Source: F23-D06 sp963603365
GTDB taxonomy: Bacteria > Bacteroidota > Bacteroidia > Bacteroidales > WCHB1-69
DNA length: 64,000 nucleotides
Assembly: GCA_963603365.1 (NCBI GenBank)
Contig: CAVCMI010000025.1
Coordinates: 1-64,000 of the forward strand
Direction of reading: 5' to 3'
The notes beneath the pieces were generated by a model. The model saw only the letters and a program-made list of their open reading frames with translations. It did no database searches and was not told where the DNA came from. The translations under genes were made by a program, and so were the position numbers. Of the stretch, positions 1-8,489 are shown piece after piece (within the stretch, counting starts at the first letter, position 1; every line of letters begins with the position of its first letter).

Positions 1-164
1 CGCCTGTTGGCATTGTTTTGGGAGCAAGAAAGGATGAACTTTTGATGGAGTATGCCTTAGAGGGCATTACCAATCAGTTGTTCGTAGCTCGTTATCAACT
101 TTATCTGCCAAAGCGTGAAGAACTGCAAGCACAACTTGACAAACTTCTGGATGAAACAGAGTAA
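1..164 (+). CDS. C-terminus of a YhcG-family (DUF1016) PDDEXK nuclease, 5' end outside window
   Basis: Only the last 53 codons are present, read in the frame starting at base 3 and ending in TAA at 162-164. The tail (PVGIVLGARKDELLMEYAL, then RYQLYLPKREELQAQL) is the pattern I recognise from the C-terminal nuclease half of DUF1016/YhcG proteins, which are commonly found inside type I restriction-modification loci. The catalytic region lies outside the window, so activity cannot be judged. Its stop overlaps by one base the first possible ATG of the next gene (TAATG), so the two are probably co-transcribed. The family call rests on remembered similarity of a short tail. Confidence 0.65.
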   Translation, partial: PVGIVLGARKDELLMEYALEGITNQLFVARYQLYLPKREELQAQLDKLLDETE

Positions 165-697
165 TGACTTTTAATATTCACAACATGATTATGAAAGGTA
201 ACATTAGAATAAAAATCATACTGTCTATCGCACTGATATTGTATGGTTTCTGTCTAAAAGCGCAAACTGTCGGATATACATACCGTCCTTTAGCTGCTGA
301 AGGCTGCAATATGAAATATAGTGTTGCAAAACAAGATACGGCATACTATATTATAGCAACAGTTAAGTCTGACCGTTTGAACTTTCTAAAAGAGTCAACC
401 ATGCTTTTGAAAACATTCGATGGCGAGGTTATAAAACTTAATGGCTCTCAGATAGGTAGTGGTTCAGAAACGACTGGTATAGTTTCTGGTAATATAGTTT
501 TACCTGTAACTGAGATAAGTTCTACGGCACAATTCAAGATAAGCCCACAACAATTTGAGTTGTTGAAAAAAGGCGTGTCTAAGGTAAGACTATCCACCAT
601 ACCGATTGAGCATGAGCGGACATTTGCCAAAGATAAAATAGGCAAGAAACTTTATCAGTTCTTCTTGAAACAGAAGAATAAAGACAATGATTTCTAA
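164..697 (+). CDS. Small secreted protein of unknown function inside the restriction locus
   Basis: I do not recognise the family. The protein has 177 residues from the ATG at 164, or 168 from the ATG at 191. The second start gives a textbook signal peptide: a Lys/Arg-rich head, a hydrophobic core IILSIALILYGF, and likely cleavage after CLKAQ. The mature part is about 140 residues, beta-rich by eye, with a lysine-rich tail and no further membrane segment or lipobox. It sits between the DUF1016 gene and hsdS with 15 bases to the latter, so it is likely part of that transcript. An exported protein in the middle of a cytoplasmic restriction system is odd. It could be a passenger gene or an accessory envelope protein. 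Start at 164 is favoured by overlap coupling, start at 191 by signal-peptide shape. Confidence 0.7.
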   Translation: MTFNIHNMIMKGNIRIKIILSIALILYGFCLKAQTVGYTYRPLAAEGCNMKYSVAKQDTAYYIIATVKSDRLNFLKESTMLLKTFDGEVIKLNGSQIGSGSETTGIVSGNIVLPVTEISSTAQFKISPQQFELLKKGVSKVRLSTIPIEHERTFAKDKIGKKLYQFFLKQKNKDNDF

Positions 698-712
698 CGA
701 TAATAAAGTACA

Positions 713-2215
713 ATGAGCGGAAAGCAATTAAAGAACAGCATATTACAATGGGCGATACAGGGTAAACTTGTACCGCAAGACCCTCATGACGAGCCTGCAA
801 GCGTATTGCTTGAAAAGATTCGCCAAGAGAAAGAGCACTTGATAAAGGAGAAGAAAATCAAGCGTGATAAGAACGCATCCATTATTTATCGTGGTGAGGA
901 CAATTCCTATTATGAGAAGATACTTGCCACTGGAGAGGTGAAGTGCATTGACGAGGAGATACCGTTTGAGATACCGCAAGAGTGGGAATGGACTCGTATA
1001 GGCAATATATTCAATCATACAAGTGGAAAGCAACAAAGTAGTAGCAACAAGGGTGGAGGGACGCCGCAAAAGTTTATTACAACCTCCAATCTATATTGGG
1101 GATATTTTCTCCTTGACAATGTCAAGGTAATGAATTTTACAGAGGAAGAAATCAAAACTTGCTCTGCTACTAAAGGAGACTTGCTCGTTTGCGAAGGAGG
1201 TGCTGGCTATGGTCGTTCTGCTATATGGAATGAGGATTATGACATTTGTCTTCAAAACCATGTCCATAGATTACGTCCGTGTGTTGTAGGTATTTGCGAA
1301 TATGTTTATTTCTTCATCTATCTTCTGAAAGAAAGTAACAATTTAGTGTCTGTTGGTACTGCTATGCCAGGACTTTCAGCCAACCGTTTGAAAAGCTTGT
1401 TGCTGCCTTTTCCGTCTCTTTCTGAGCAAAGAAGGATTGTTGCCAAATTGGAAAAACTCTTACCACAGATAGAAAAATATAGCAAAATTCAGAGTCAACT
1501 GGATGAATTGAACAAGACAATAAAATGCACCATTAAAAAGAGTGTCTTGCAAGAAGCAATACAAGGCAAGCTCGTTCCGCAACTTGCAGAAGAAGGTACT
1601 GCCGTAGAACTCATGCAGCAGATAAAAGAGGAAAAGCTACGACTCGTAAAGGAAGGCAAACTTAAAAAGTCAGCTGTGGCTATTTCCACCATCTTCCGTG
1701 GTGACGATAACAGGTATTATGAGCAGATAGATGGTCAAGCCGTTGAAGTAGAGCTGCCTTTTGACTTTCCATCATCGTGGAGCGCTGCTCGGTTAAGTTC
1801 AGTCTGCCAGCTTACAGATGGGCAGAAGCAAGAAGGTCAAGGCGTTTTACTGGATGCAAAATATTTGCGTGGAAAATCCTCTGCCGTCAATGTCGACAAG
1901 GGAAAATTTGTACAAGTTGGCGACAATATCATTCTTGTAGATGGCGAAAATTCTGGCGAGGTCTTCCCAGTTCCGCAAAACGGATATATGGGCAGTACGT
2001 TCAAACAACTTTGGCTTTGTGAAGTTATGTACGCTCCTTATCTTTTGACCTTCATCCGCTTCTACAAGGATGCCTTGCGCAATTCAAAAAGAGGCGCGGC
2101 GATACCGCACCTCAATAAGGAGTTGTTTTATAGTCTAATAGTCGGTATTCCGCCTATACCAGAGCAAAGACGTATTGTGGAGCGCATCGAGCGGCTGTTT
2201 GCCGCGCTGCGGTAA
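713..2215 (+). CDS. hsdS: Type I restriction-modification specificity subunit HsdS
   Basis: HsdS gives type I restriction enzymes their bipartite DNA target. The 500 residues show the classic two-fold layout: a conserved segment with AIQGKLVPQ near residues 14-22, a first target-recognition domain (about 85-240) closing with LSEQRRIVAKLEKLL, a helical spacer, a second conserved segment again with AIQGKLVPQ near 280, a second recognition domain (about 345-480), and a closing IPEQRRIVERIERLF. Each conserved segment also has a matching I(Y/F)RG(E/D)D(N) block. The start ATG lies 15 bases after the upstream stop. hsdM and hsdR are not in the window and would have to lie upstream. The C-terminus ends where family members normally end, so I consider the gene intact even though the DNA directly after it is a pseudogene remnant. 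Confidence 0.93.
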   Translation: MSGKQLKNSILQWAIQGKLVPQDPHDEPASVLLEKIRQEKEHLIKEKKIKRDKNASIIYRGEDNSYYEKILATGEVKCIDEEIPFEIPQEWEWTRIGNIFNHTSGKQQSSSNKGGGTPQKFITTSNLYWGYFLLDNVKVMNFTEEEIKTCSATKGDLLVCEGGAGYGRSAIWNEDYDICLQNHVHRLRPCVVGICEYVYFFIYLLKESNNLVSVGTAMPGLSANRLKSLLLPFPSLSEQRRIVAKLEKLLPQIEKYSKIQSQLDELNKTIKCTIKKSVLQEAIQGKLVPQLAEEGTAVELMQQIKEEKLRLVKEGKLKKSAVAISTIFRGDDNRYYEQIDGQAVEVELPFDFPSSWSAARLSSVCQLTDGQKQEGQGVLLDAKYLRGKSSAVNVDKGKFVQVGDNIILVDGENSGEVFPVPQNGYMGSTFKQLWLCEVMYAPYLLTFIRFYKDALRNSKRGAAIPHLNKELFYSLIVGIPPIPEQRRIVERIERLFAALR

Positions 2216-2526
2216 ACGGCATTAACGAGAAAGGCAAGTATACGAGAAAACAGTTGGATGTGGACTTTGTCGCCAATCGCCCGCCTTACAGAATTTACAT
2301 CCAGTCAGCCTTCCACATGCCAAGTCGAGAGAAAGAGGCGCAAGAGCGTCGTCCTCTTCTCGCCATCAACGACCATTTCCGCATATTTGTCATCGTTGGT
2401 GATGACATCCATCGCAAGGAAGACGAGTCAGGAGTGCTTACCATCAGTATTTTGAAATTCCTAACCCACAAAACACTTTTGGGAAACGGAAAACCCATAA
2501 GCGACAAAGCCTCCAATTATCGCTGA
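2213..2526 (+). pseudogene. 3' remnant of an AAA ATPase of the DUF4143 type
   Basis: Directly after hsdS, in another frame, an open stretch reads NGINEKGKYTRKQLDVDFVA, then RIYIQSAF, then REKEAQERRPLL, then VIVGDDIHRKEDESGVLTI, to a stop at 2524-2526. This is the C-terminal nuclease-like segment I recognise from Bacteroidota AAA ATPases with a DUF4143 region, normally about 400 residues. The Walker A/B part and any sensible start codon are missing because the upstream sequence is occupied by hsdS. The closest initiators (TTG 2254, ATG of another frame at 2258) do not restore a domain. I read it as a 5'-truncated relic left by recombination at the end of hsdS. Confidence 0.6.
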
Positions 2527-2576
2527 ACAGTTGCCACAGTTCAGCACATGGATCGCTTTATTAAAAAAATAGATTG

Positions 2577-2584
2577 TATCTTCG
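2577..2584 (+). promoter_or_regulatory. Weak -7-like element upstream of the cytosine methyltransferase
   Basis: TATCTTCG matches the Bacteroidota -7 consensus TAnnTTTG at all but one position and lies about 22 bases before the methyltransferase start. No TTG is seen at the expected -33 distance, so this is tentative. A purine-rich GGAGG directly abuts the ATG at 2607, unusually close for a ribosome binding site. Confidence 0.25.
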
Positions 2585-2606
2585 CGTCAAATAGGGAATA
2601 CGGAGG

Positions 2607-3962
2607 ATGGACAAAGAGAAGAAACGCATAAGCAAACCATACGGAATAAGCCGGGATTATTCGGATTTAATATCAGAACCACAATTTGATTTATTCTTCA
2701 ACAATGGAGAAAAAGAACGGAAAGAAGAAGGTACATTGAGGGTGCTGTCACTTTTTTCTGGTTGTGGAGGTATGGATTTAGGTCTTGAGGGCGGTTTTAT
2801 CTGCCACAAGAAGTCCGTAACTAACGATGAATACATTCACCATGCTGTCAACGAAGATTGGGTGATGCTCCAGCGGAATGCGTTTCGTACAGTTTTTGCC
2901 TGTGACATTTTGGAAGAAGCAAGATTGACTTGGTTAAGATACATGGCAAGATTTGATGTCACCCCAGACATCTATCATCTTGACAGCATTGTTGATTTAG
3001 TAAAATTACAGCGTGATGGACAAGATGTTTTCCCTCATAACATAGATGTGGTAACGGGTGGATTCCCTTGTCAAGATTTCAGCGTCGCAGGAAAGAGAAA
3101 AGGATTTGATTCTTCTGTTTCTCACAATGGCGAAAAAAGAGAAAATGACAAGCCTTCGGAGGAAACCCGAGGAAAATTATACATGTGGATGAAACAGGTC
3201 ATCGACATTGTTCAGCCAAAAATGTTTATAGCAGAAAATGTCAAAGGGCTTGTTAGTCTTGGAGATGTAAAGGATATAATCCAAAGAGATTTTTCCTCCG
3301 CAAATGGAAATGACTATATTGTGCTAAATCCTCAGGTACTACATGCTGCAAATTATGGTGTTCCTGAAACAAGAGAGCGTGTAATATTTATTGGCATTAA
3401 ACGTTCGGCTCTCTCGCCAAAGGCAATAGAGGCATTGGAAAAAGAAGATATTCCAGAAGAGTACAATCCCTATCCTAAACCAACACACAACTTTAACTGT
3501 AATAACAACAAACTGGCCAAACCTGTCTGTTGTAGAGACATATTCCAGAACTTGCCAGAGCCGTCCAAGTCATCCGACCTTTCGCAGAAAACTTATTCTA
3601 AGGCGAAGTTCCTAACACACGGGCAAGGTCAAACCGAAATCAATTATGACGGTTTAGCACCTACAATACGTTCTGAGCACCATGGAAATATAGAATATCG
3701 CAGACTGTCTTATGAGCATGGCGGAAAGAATATTGAAGAACTTAAAAAGGGACTATGCGAACGTCGCCTAACCCCTCGCGAGTGTGCTTTGATTCAAACA
3801 TTCCCGCCTGACTATCCATTTGTCTTCTATAAGCCGAATTCAAGCAGGTATGCCGTCAGTCCGTCTGGCGCATATAAAGTAATTGGCAATGCAGTGCCAC
3901 CTATGTTGGCTTTCAACATTGCTCGCAGAATACAACACATCTGGCCTTTATACTTTGATTAA
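2607..3962 (+). CDS. DNA (cytosine-5-)-methyltransferase, type II restriction system
   Basis: This 451-residue enzyme transfers a methyl group from S-adenosylmethionine to C5 of cytosine, protecting DNA from a partner nuclease. The ordered m5C motifs are visible: motif I LFSGCGGMDLG (about 49-59), motif IV GGFPCQDFS with catalytic Cys155, motif VI AENVKG (209-214), motif VIII YGVPETRERVIF (250-261), motif IX RRLTPRECALIQTFP, and motif X GNAVPP near 427-432. The target-recognition region between VIII and IX is about 120 residues, so this is a single-specificity enzyme. The predicted nuclease begins 1 base after this stop, the usual layout of a type II pair. The recognition sequence cannot be read from the protein. 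Confidence 0.96.
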   Translation: MDKEKKRISKPYGISRDYSDLISEPQFDLFFNNGEKERKEEGTLRVLSLFSGCGGMDLGLEGGFICHKKSVTNDEYIHHAVNEDWVMLQRNAFRTVFACDILEEARLTWLRYMARFDVTPDIYHLDSIVDLVKLQRDGQDVFPHNIDVVTGGFPCQDFSVAGKRKGFDSSVSHNGEKRENDKPSEETRGKLYMWMKQVIDIVQPKMFIAENVKGLVSLGDVKDIIQRDFSSANGNDYIVLNPQVLHAANYGVPETRERVIFIGIKRSALSPKAIEALEKEDIPEEYNPYPKPTHNFNCNNNKLAKPVCCRDIFQNLPEPSKSSDLSQKTYSKAKFLTHGQGQTEINYDGLAPTIRSEHHGNIEYRRLSYEHGGKNIEELKKGLCERRLTPRECALIQTFPPDYPFVFYKPNSSRYAVSPSGAYKVIGNAVPPMLAFNIARRIQHIWPLYFD

Positions 3963-3963
3963 A

Positions 3964-5082
3964 ATGAATACAGAACATAACATCATTGCGATACGCAAAA
4001 AGGATATAACTCTTGCCAATGAAGCTTTTGTTAGCCTTATGGCCAAGACAGAGATGATACTCAACAATGAAGCTCGCATAAATCCAAAAGATTACAAGTC
4101 GCTGACATCTTCTACGCTTGAGCCCTGCGCTGTTGACAAAATTAAGATGGCATGTGCAGACTCTCCATTTGACGCAAATGAGGTTCAACTCATATCTGGT
4201 CAAAGATTTCCAGACATAGTTGCGAATCAGTATTATGGAATAGAGGTAAAGTCAACAAAAGAAGATCATTGGACTTCTACAGGAAGTAGCATCGTTGAAA
4301 CCACACGAGTAGAAAATGTTGACGATATCTATATGTTGTTTGGGAAATTAGGTGGTGACATTCCTCAATTCAAGTGCAGACCTTATCAAGATGTGCTTTA
4401 CGATATTGCCGTAACCCATTCTCCTCGGTATCTTATCAATATGGAGTTGGAAAAAGAAAACACCATATTTTCCAAGATGGGAACGACATACGATTCTTTC
4501 CGGCAATCCGCAGACAACATGTCGTTAGTCAGAGAATATTATCGAAAGAAGGCGGAGGAAAAGAAAAATCAGGAAATGCCCTGGTGGATAACTAGCGAAA
4601 ACATAGAAAAGCCACACTCTTTCAACATCAAGTTGTGGAATTCTTTGGAGATTTACGAAAAGAGAGAACTGCAAGCCAGATGCATGATTCTCTTCCCTGA
4701 AGCGCTTAATCCTGCACGAAGCATGACGAAGTATAACAATACAACTCTTTGGTTATGCTCATATAACCAAGTTGTCAACCCCAATATCCGTGATCTTTAT
4801 TCTGCAGGCGGAAAAATAACTCATGTTAATGGAATGCGTCTTGACGCTCCTGTAGCACAAGTATTCAACATTATTGTTGATTATGCTGACAAGATTAAAG
4901 CTTTGCTATTGCACCCTTCAAATGAACTTTATGCCATGATTAAGGAGTATAATAAGGAACTCCTAAAATATGACAATATGTTTGAAGGATGGATGAAGCA
5001 GTGTGAGAAATTTGCAGAGCCAAACAATGTGCCTTTGAGAGATTGGATTAAGCAGAAACCGACTTTCTTGTTTTCTAAATAG
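3964..5082 (+). CDS. Putative type II restriction endonuclease, PD-(D/E)XK fold
   Basis: The 372-residue product from the ATG at 3964 directly follows the methyltransferase. Residues 83-96 contain P-D followed nine residues later by E-V-K within FPDIV and YGIEVKST, a PD-(D/E)XK catalytic signature for Mg-dependent DNA cleavage. The sentence-like block KEDHWTSTGSSIVE after it is conserved in a set of restriction enzymes I have seen, but I cannot name the prototype. The reading frame extends 81 bases upstream to an ATG at 3883 inside the methyltransferase gene. I prefer 3964 because the extra residues are only the shifted frame of that gene. The C-terminal 170 residues have no motif I recognise. 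Confidence 0.8.
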   Translation: MNTEHNIIAIRKKDITLANEAFVSLMAKTEMILNNEARINPKDYKSLTSSTLEPCAVDKIKMACADSPFDANEVQLISGQRFPDIVANQYYGIEVKSTKEDHWTSTGSSIVETTRVENVDDIYMLFGKLGGDIPQFKCRPYQDVLYDIAVTHSPRYLINMELEKENTIFSKMGTTYDSFRQSADNMSLVREYYRKKAEEKKNQEMPWWITSENIEKPHSFNIKLWNSLEIYEKRELQARCMILFPEALNPARSMTKYNNTTLWLCSYNQVVNPNIRDLYSAGGKITHVNGMRLDAPVAQVFNIIVDYADKIKALLLHPSNELYAMIKEYNKELLKYDNMFEGWMKQCEKFAEPNNVPLRDWIKQKPTFLFSK

Positions 5083-5267
5083 GAATGGTACGAACTGTGA
5101 AGATTGTCACCGGAGTGTAGCGATGTGGTAAGTTGTTTCTCTTATTCAACATCCGGCATCGGTTCTTCTACCAACCCTACAAGAATAGCCGACCCTTTTT
5201 AAGAGAACATCATCTATAACGAACTGCGTAGCAGTAGGCAGGGGGATGTCCGTGTGCAAAACAAGCC

Positions 5268-7568
5268 TCAGTCAACCTCATACAATCTTATATACTCGTC
5301 GGCGATGTCGCTCCAGTTGAACCCGTCAAAACGTTCGGGAGGCAGAGTGCGGTATTGTTGAGGTTGCGTCAACAGGCTGCGGAGTCCGTTGACGATGCTC
5401 TCGGTGGAGGTTGGAGTGACGCGTTCGCCGATTTTTTCGTCGAACAGTCCGTCAATGCCTTCGTTTTCCGAGTAGAGCACAGAGAGTCCTTGGCTGAGGG
5501 CCTCCACATAGACCAGTCCAAAGGTTTCGTGCAGAGAGGGCATGGCAAAGACGCTGTTTTGCCGGTAGAGTTCCAGCAACGCCTTTTTGTCGTAAACGGG
5601 GCCGTGGCTGACTATGATGCCGGGGTGTTGCTGTGCTTTCATGTTGAGCGTTTTGTCGCGGTTGCCGCAGCCCACAAGGTTGAGGCTAATGTCGGGTATC
5701 TCGTTGGCAAGTTGCACTACGGCGTTGGCGAGGCGTACCACGTTTTTGTTCCGGTCAAAGTTGCCCACATAGATGATGCTGTGGTTGATGGAGTGTTGTG
5801 CGGGGTCGGGGTGCAGATGGCTCAACCAGTAGTCGTTAAGTCCGTTGCAGACGACTGTCCCTTTGCTCCGGATGGAGTCCTGCATGTCGCGGAGCGTCCG
5901 GTGGCTGGCGAGTCGCCGTTGCAGGTTCGGCGAGATGAAGATGACCCGGTCGGCCTCGTTGATGACGGCACGGTGCACCCACCAAAGGTGTGGCGTATAT
6001 TTCAGGAACACGTTGATATCAGTGTTGCGGACAGCCACAATGTATGGGATGCCGTAGCGTTTTTTGAGGGCAAGCGCCACGGCGCCGTCGCTGAAAAGGT
6101 TGGAGGCGTGAATGCAGGTGACTTCCGACAGGTCGGTTTTGCGTACAATGTCGCGCGTGATTCTGTCTATCTTAAGGTTGAAGAAAATGCGGTGCCAAGG
6201 ACGCAGGATGTACGAATAGATGATTTCGGTGTTTTTGCCCTCAAAGCGGTTTCGCCCTTCCAGTTCTTTTTTGCGGATGGGCGTATAAACAATCTGTTTA
6301 ACCCCCTTGTCGTCAAGCTTTCGATAGAGTTCGGCATGTACCTTGCTGAATATAAAGTCGTTGCTTAGGTGCAGGATTTTCTTTTCCTTTTGTTTCTTGC
6401 GTCGTGGGGGGATGGTGTCGTAGGCTTGCAGCGAAGCGCCCAGCAGCACGAATGCCAGCATCTGTACCGTGCCGGGACCATAGGGGAAGTTGGGCTCCGC
6501 AAGGCTCACAATCAGCGGTATGGTGCAGGCAACGTAGCCGAAGTCGCGGATGTCAGAACGTCTTTGCCGAAACAGGACACAAATTGTCGTGATCCCGAAG
6601 AAAAGATAAAAGCCGATGATGGGGAACGACCATAGGCCGTAGCGTACAAGCCTCAGCAGAAGGTAGTTGTGTATCAGCAGGATGCCGGAGGGGTCATTCT
6701 CCTCCCCATGTATGGGGTTTTGAAGGAAATAGTTGATGCCTTGGTAGTTGCGTTCCCAACGATGTGAGGAGATTTGTTCGATGCTGTTGTCTCTTTTGCC
6801 GCCTACCATAAATGTCATGAGTTCATCGCCGATGAATCCGGAGTACAGGATATAGCAGATGAGCAAAACGCCCATGACGGTCAGCACGGGTTTAATGCCC
6901 CATTTCCAATTCAGTTTGGCGTCTTTTGCGGCAAGCAGCAGCACGCAGGCGAGCACGGCGAAGAAGTCGGAGCGGGCACGGATGATCAGGAGCAGCAGCA
7001 TTACGATGACGAACAGGGTTATGAAGTATTTGCGCTGCGACTTGAGGTGAATGGCAAAGAAGAAGTCGGCGGCAGCACAGATGGCCAGCAGCCCTCCGAT
7101 CTGGTTTTTGCCTTTGTCAACCAGATAGTATTCCGGGATGTAAAGGCCATTGGCGAAGTAGAAGCAGTTGATGACGGTCATGATGATGAGGCCGACGGTG
7201 TAGAAGTAGCAGACGTTGCTCCAGAAGTGCGTGTCTTCGTCGATGCCGATGCCGACAATGATGCACAGGAAGGCGACCATCAGTTCTGTGAGGTCGGTGA
7301 GGACGAAACGGAGTCCGAGCAGCCGGAAGCAGACTGCTTCGACGGCAACCAAGGCGATGCAGAGGATGAAGAGCCGCATGAAGCGTTTGGAGCAGATTTT
7401 GTCTAACGAGAAGGTGCAGAGCGCAGCGGTTGCCATGCAGGCCATGATGCCATATCTCAGAACCGGATACACGATGGTCATATAGAGCCAGGGCAGATGC
7501 GAGGCGACAATCATGACCATGGCTGCGTAGAGCGTGCATTTGGCTATGTTCTTTTTCATAGATGTCAT
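5268..7568 (-). CDS. Fusion protein: polytopic O-antigen ligase/polymerase-like half plus GT4 glycosyltransferase
   Basis: A 766-residue protein with two unrelated halves. Residues about 10-385 hold some ten hydrophobic segments with a central extracytoplasmic loop (GGKRDNSIEQISSHRWERN), the layout of Wzy/WaaL proteins that polymerise or ligate glycan repeat units. After a basic linker (PPRRKKQKEKK, near 385) residues 393-766 form a GT-B retaining glycosyltransferase of family 4: IIYVGNFDRNKNV begins the nucleotide-sugar domain and the E-x7-E motif is in LHETFGLVYVEAL (about 677-689). One protein could thus extend a glycan in the cytoplasm and polymerise or ligate it outside. Last gene of the operon, 18 bases after the TupA-like gene. 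A second Met (codon 4) is an equally good start. It converges with the nuclease gene upstream in the window. Confidence 0.85.
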   Translation of the reverse strand: MTSMKKNIAKCTLYAAMVMIVASHLPWLYMTIVYPVLRYGIMACMATAALCTFSLDKICSKRFMRLFILCIALVAVEAVCFRLLGLRFVLTDLTELMVAFLCIIVGIGIDEDTHFWSNVCYFYTVGLIIMTVINCFYFANGLYIPEYYLVDKGKNQIGGLLAICAAADFFFAIHLKSQRKYFITLFVIVMLLLLIIRARSDFFAVLACVLLLAAKDAKLNWKWGIKPVLTVMGVLLICYILYSGFIGDELMTFMVGGKRDNSIEQISSHRWERNYQGINYFLQNPIHGEENDPSGILLIHNYLLLRLVRYGLWSFPIIGFYLFFGITTICVLFRQRRSDIRDFGYVACTIPLIVSLAEPNFPYGPGTVQMLAFVLLGASLQAYDTIPPRRKKQKEKKILHLSNDFIFSKVHAELYRKLDDKGVKQIVYTPIRKKELEGRNRFEGKNTEIIYSYILRPWHRIFFNLKIDRITRDIVRKTDLSEVTCIHASNLFSDGAVALALKKRYGIPYIVAVRNTDINVFLKYTPHLWWVHRAVINEADRVIFISPNLQRRLASHRTLRDMQDSIRSKGTVVCNGLNDYWLSHLHPDPAQHSINHSIIYVGNFDRNKNVVRLANAVVQLANEIPDISLNLVGCGNRDKTLNMKAQQHPGIIVSHGPVYDKKALLELYRQNSVFAMPSLHETFGLVYVEALSQGLSVLYSENEGIDGLFDEKIGERVTPTSTESIVNGLRSLLTQPQQYRTLPPERFDGFNWSDIADEYIRLYEVD

Positions 7569-7586
7569 TTTCGGCGAGATGATGAG

Positions 7587-8480
7587 TTAGCGATGATTGT
7601 TTGGGAGTTGGAGCATTTGCCCGAACAGCAGGTCAGTGGAGGGCAGCCGTCCCTTGTCGAAGCCGCCGCCTGGCGTGAAGGTCAATTCGCCGAAATAGGC
7701 TTTCCCGTGTTCGAGGTAGAAGTCGGCGCGAACGAACGGGAACGGTTCAGAGAGGATTTCGGCATAGTGGAACAACAGGTCAATGCCTTCTGGTTTGGGG
7801 ATGGTGAAACCCTCGGGGGCGTCTTTGCCCTGGCGGTTCAGCCGTTGCAGTTTCCAGTTCCGGTCAAAGAAGTAGAACGAGGGCCTTTCTTGTTCGCCGC
7901 GGCCGATGCAGCAGAATACAAGTTCCACTTTTCCGTTGAAGCAGTAGAATTTGTAGTCAACGGGAGCATGCCCGTCGTCGGTCTCGATGAACTGCTCGCA
8001 AAGGATCAGTTTCTCCTTGATGTTGTATTGCGGTTCGGCAGAAATGAGGTGGAATTTCAGTCTCTCAAACCGGTTGAGGTCGCGCACGGCAGCTGCCTTG
8101 TCGAGTTTTGCCTTGTCTGGGCAGATGACGTTCCCGCCGTTGCCGAAGTTCCATTTCAGGACAAATTTTCCGGGCAGTTCGTCCCAGTCGATTTCGTTTG
8201 CATGGCGGTAGGTCTTGATCAGCGGGTTGAGGATGTGTTCCAGTCCGCGCTCTTTCACATATTCGCGAACCCGGTACTTGTCGGCGCAGCGCTTGACAAG
8301 GTCGTTGTCCTTGTAATAGTGCAGTTTCATCCATTGTATCTTTTCGTCTAACGTCTGCGGGTTCTTGAGGTGGAGCCGGCGATGGTGGCATAGCCAAAAC
8401 AGGAGGCGGACACTTAGGGCCGGCGACAGAGAGGTTGTCAGATAGCGGAGCGCGAGATTTACGGGAGACTTGAATTGCAT
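7587..8480 (-). CDS. TupA-like ATP-grasp ligase of surface-polysaccharide loci
   Basis: The 297-residue protein belongs to the TupA-like ATP-grasp group, named after the teichuronopeptide synthesis protein of an alkaliphilic Bacillus. ATP-grasp enzymes activate a carboxylate with ATP and join it to an amine or similar group. Visible family marks are NPQTLDEKIQWMKLHYY (40-56), the DKYRVREYVKERG block (67-79), the phosphate-binding KFVLKWNFGNGGNVI (105-119), and ELTFTPGGGFD close to the end. There is no signal peptide, so it acts in the cytoplasm. It lies 9 bases downstream of another, dissimilar ATP-grasp gene and just ahead of the polymerase-glycosyltransferase fusion, which suggests it adds a substituent to the repeat unit before export. 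The substrate cannot be predicted. Confidence 0.85.
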   Translation of the reverse strand: MQFKSPVNLALRYLTTSLSPALSVRLLFWLCHHRRLHLKNPQTLDEKIQWMKLHYYKDNDLVKRCADKYRVREYVKERGLEHILNPLIKTYRHANEIDWDELPGKFVLKWNFGNGGNVICPDKAKLDKAAAVRDLNRFERLKFHLISAEPQYNIKEKLILCEQFIETDDGHAPVDYKFYCFNGKVELVFCCIGRGEQERPSFYFFDRNWKLQRLNRQGKDAPEGFTIPKPEGIDLLFHYAEILSEPFPFVRADFYLEHGKAYFGELTFTPGGGFDKGRLPSTDLLFGQMLQLPNNHR

Positions 8481-8489
8481 AGTATAGTT

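Noticed and set aside
713..2215. hsdS as a truncated gene because a relic follows it
   Set aside because: Both halves are complete and the C-terminus closes with the normal EQRRIVERIERLF ending.
5083..5267. Hidden gene or attachment site between the nuclease and the polysaccharide operon
   Set aside because: No tRNA, repeat or coding pattern could be found in these 185 bases.
5355..6368. Long plus-strand open frame of 337 codons opposite the polymerase-GT fusion
   Set aside because: The translation has no domain likeness and mirrors the codon pattern of the recognised minus-strand protein, which has clear family motifs.
7497..8351. Plus-strand open frame of 284 codons opposite the TupA-like gene
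   Set aside because: It spans a gene boundary of the minus-strand operon and shows no recognisable motif; it is an antisense shadow.
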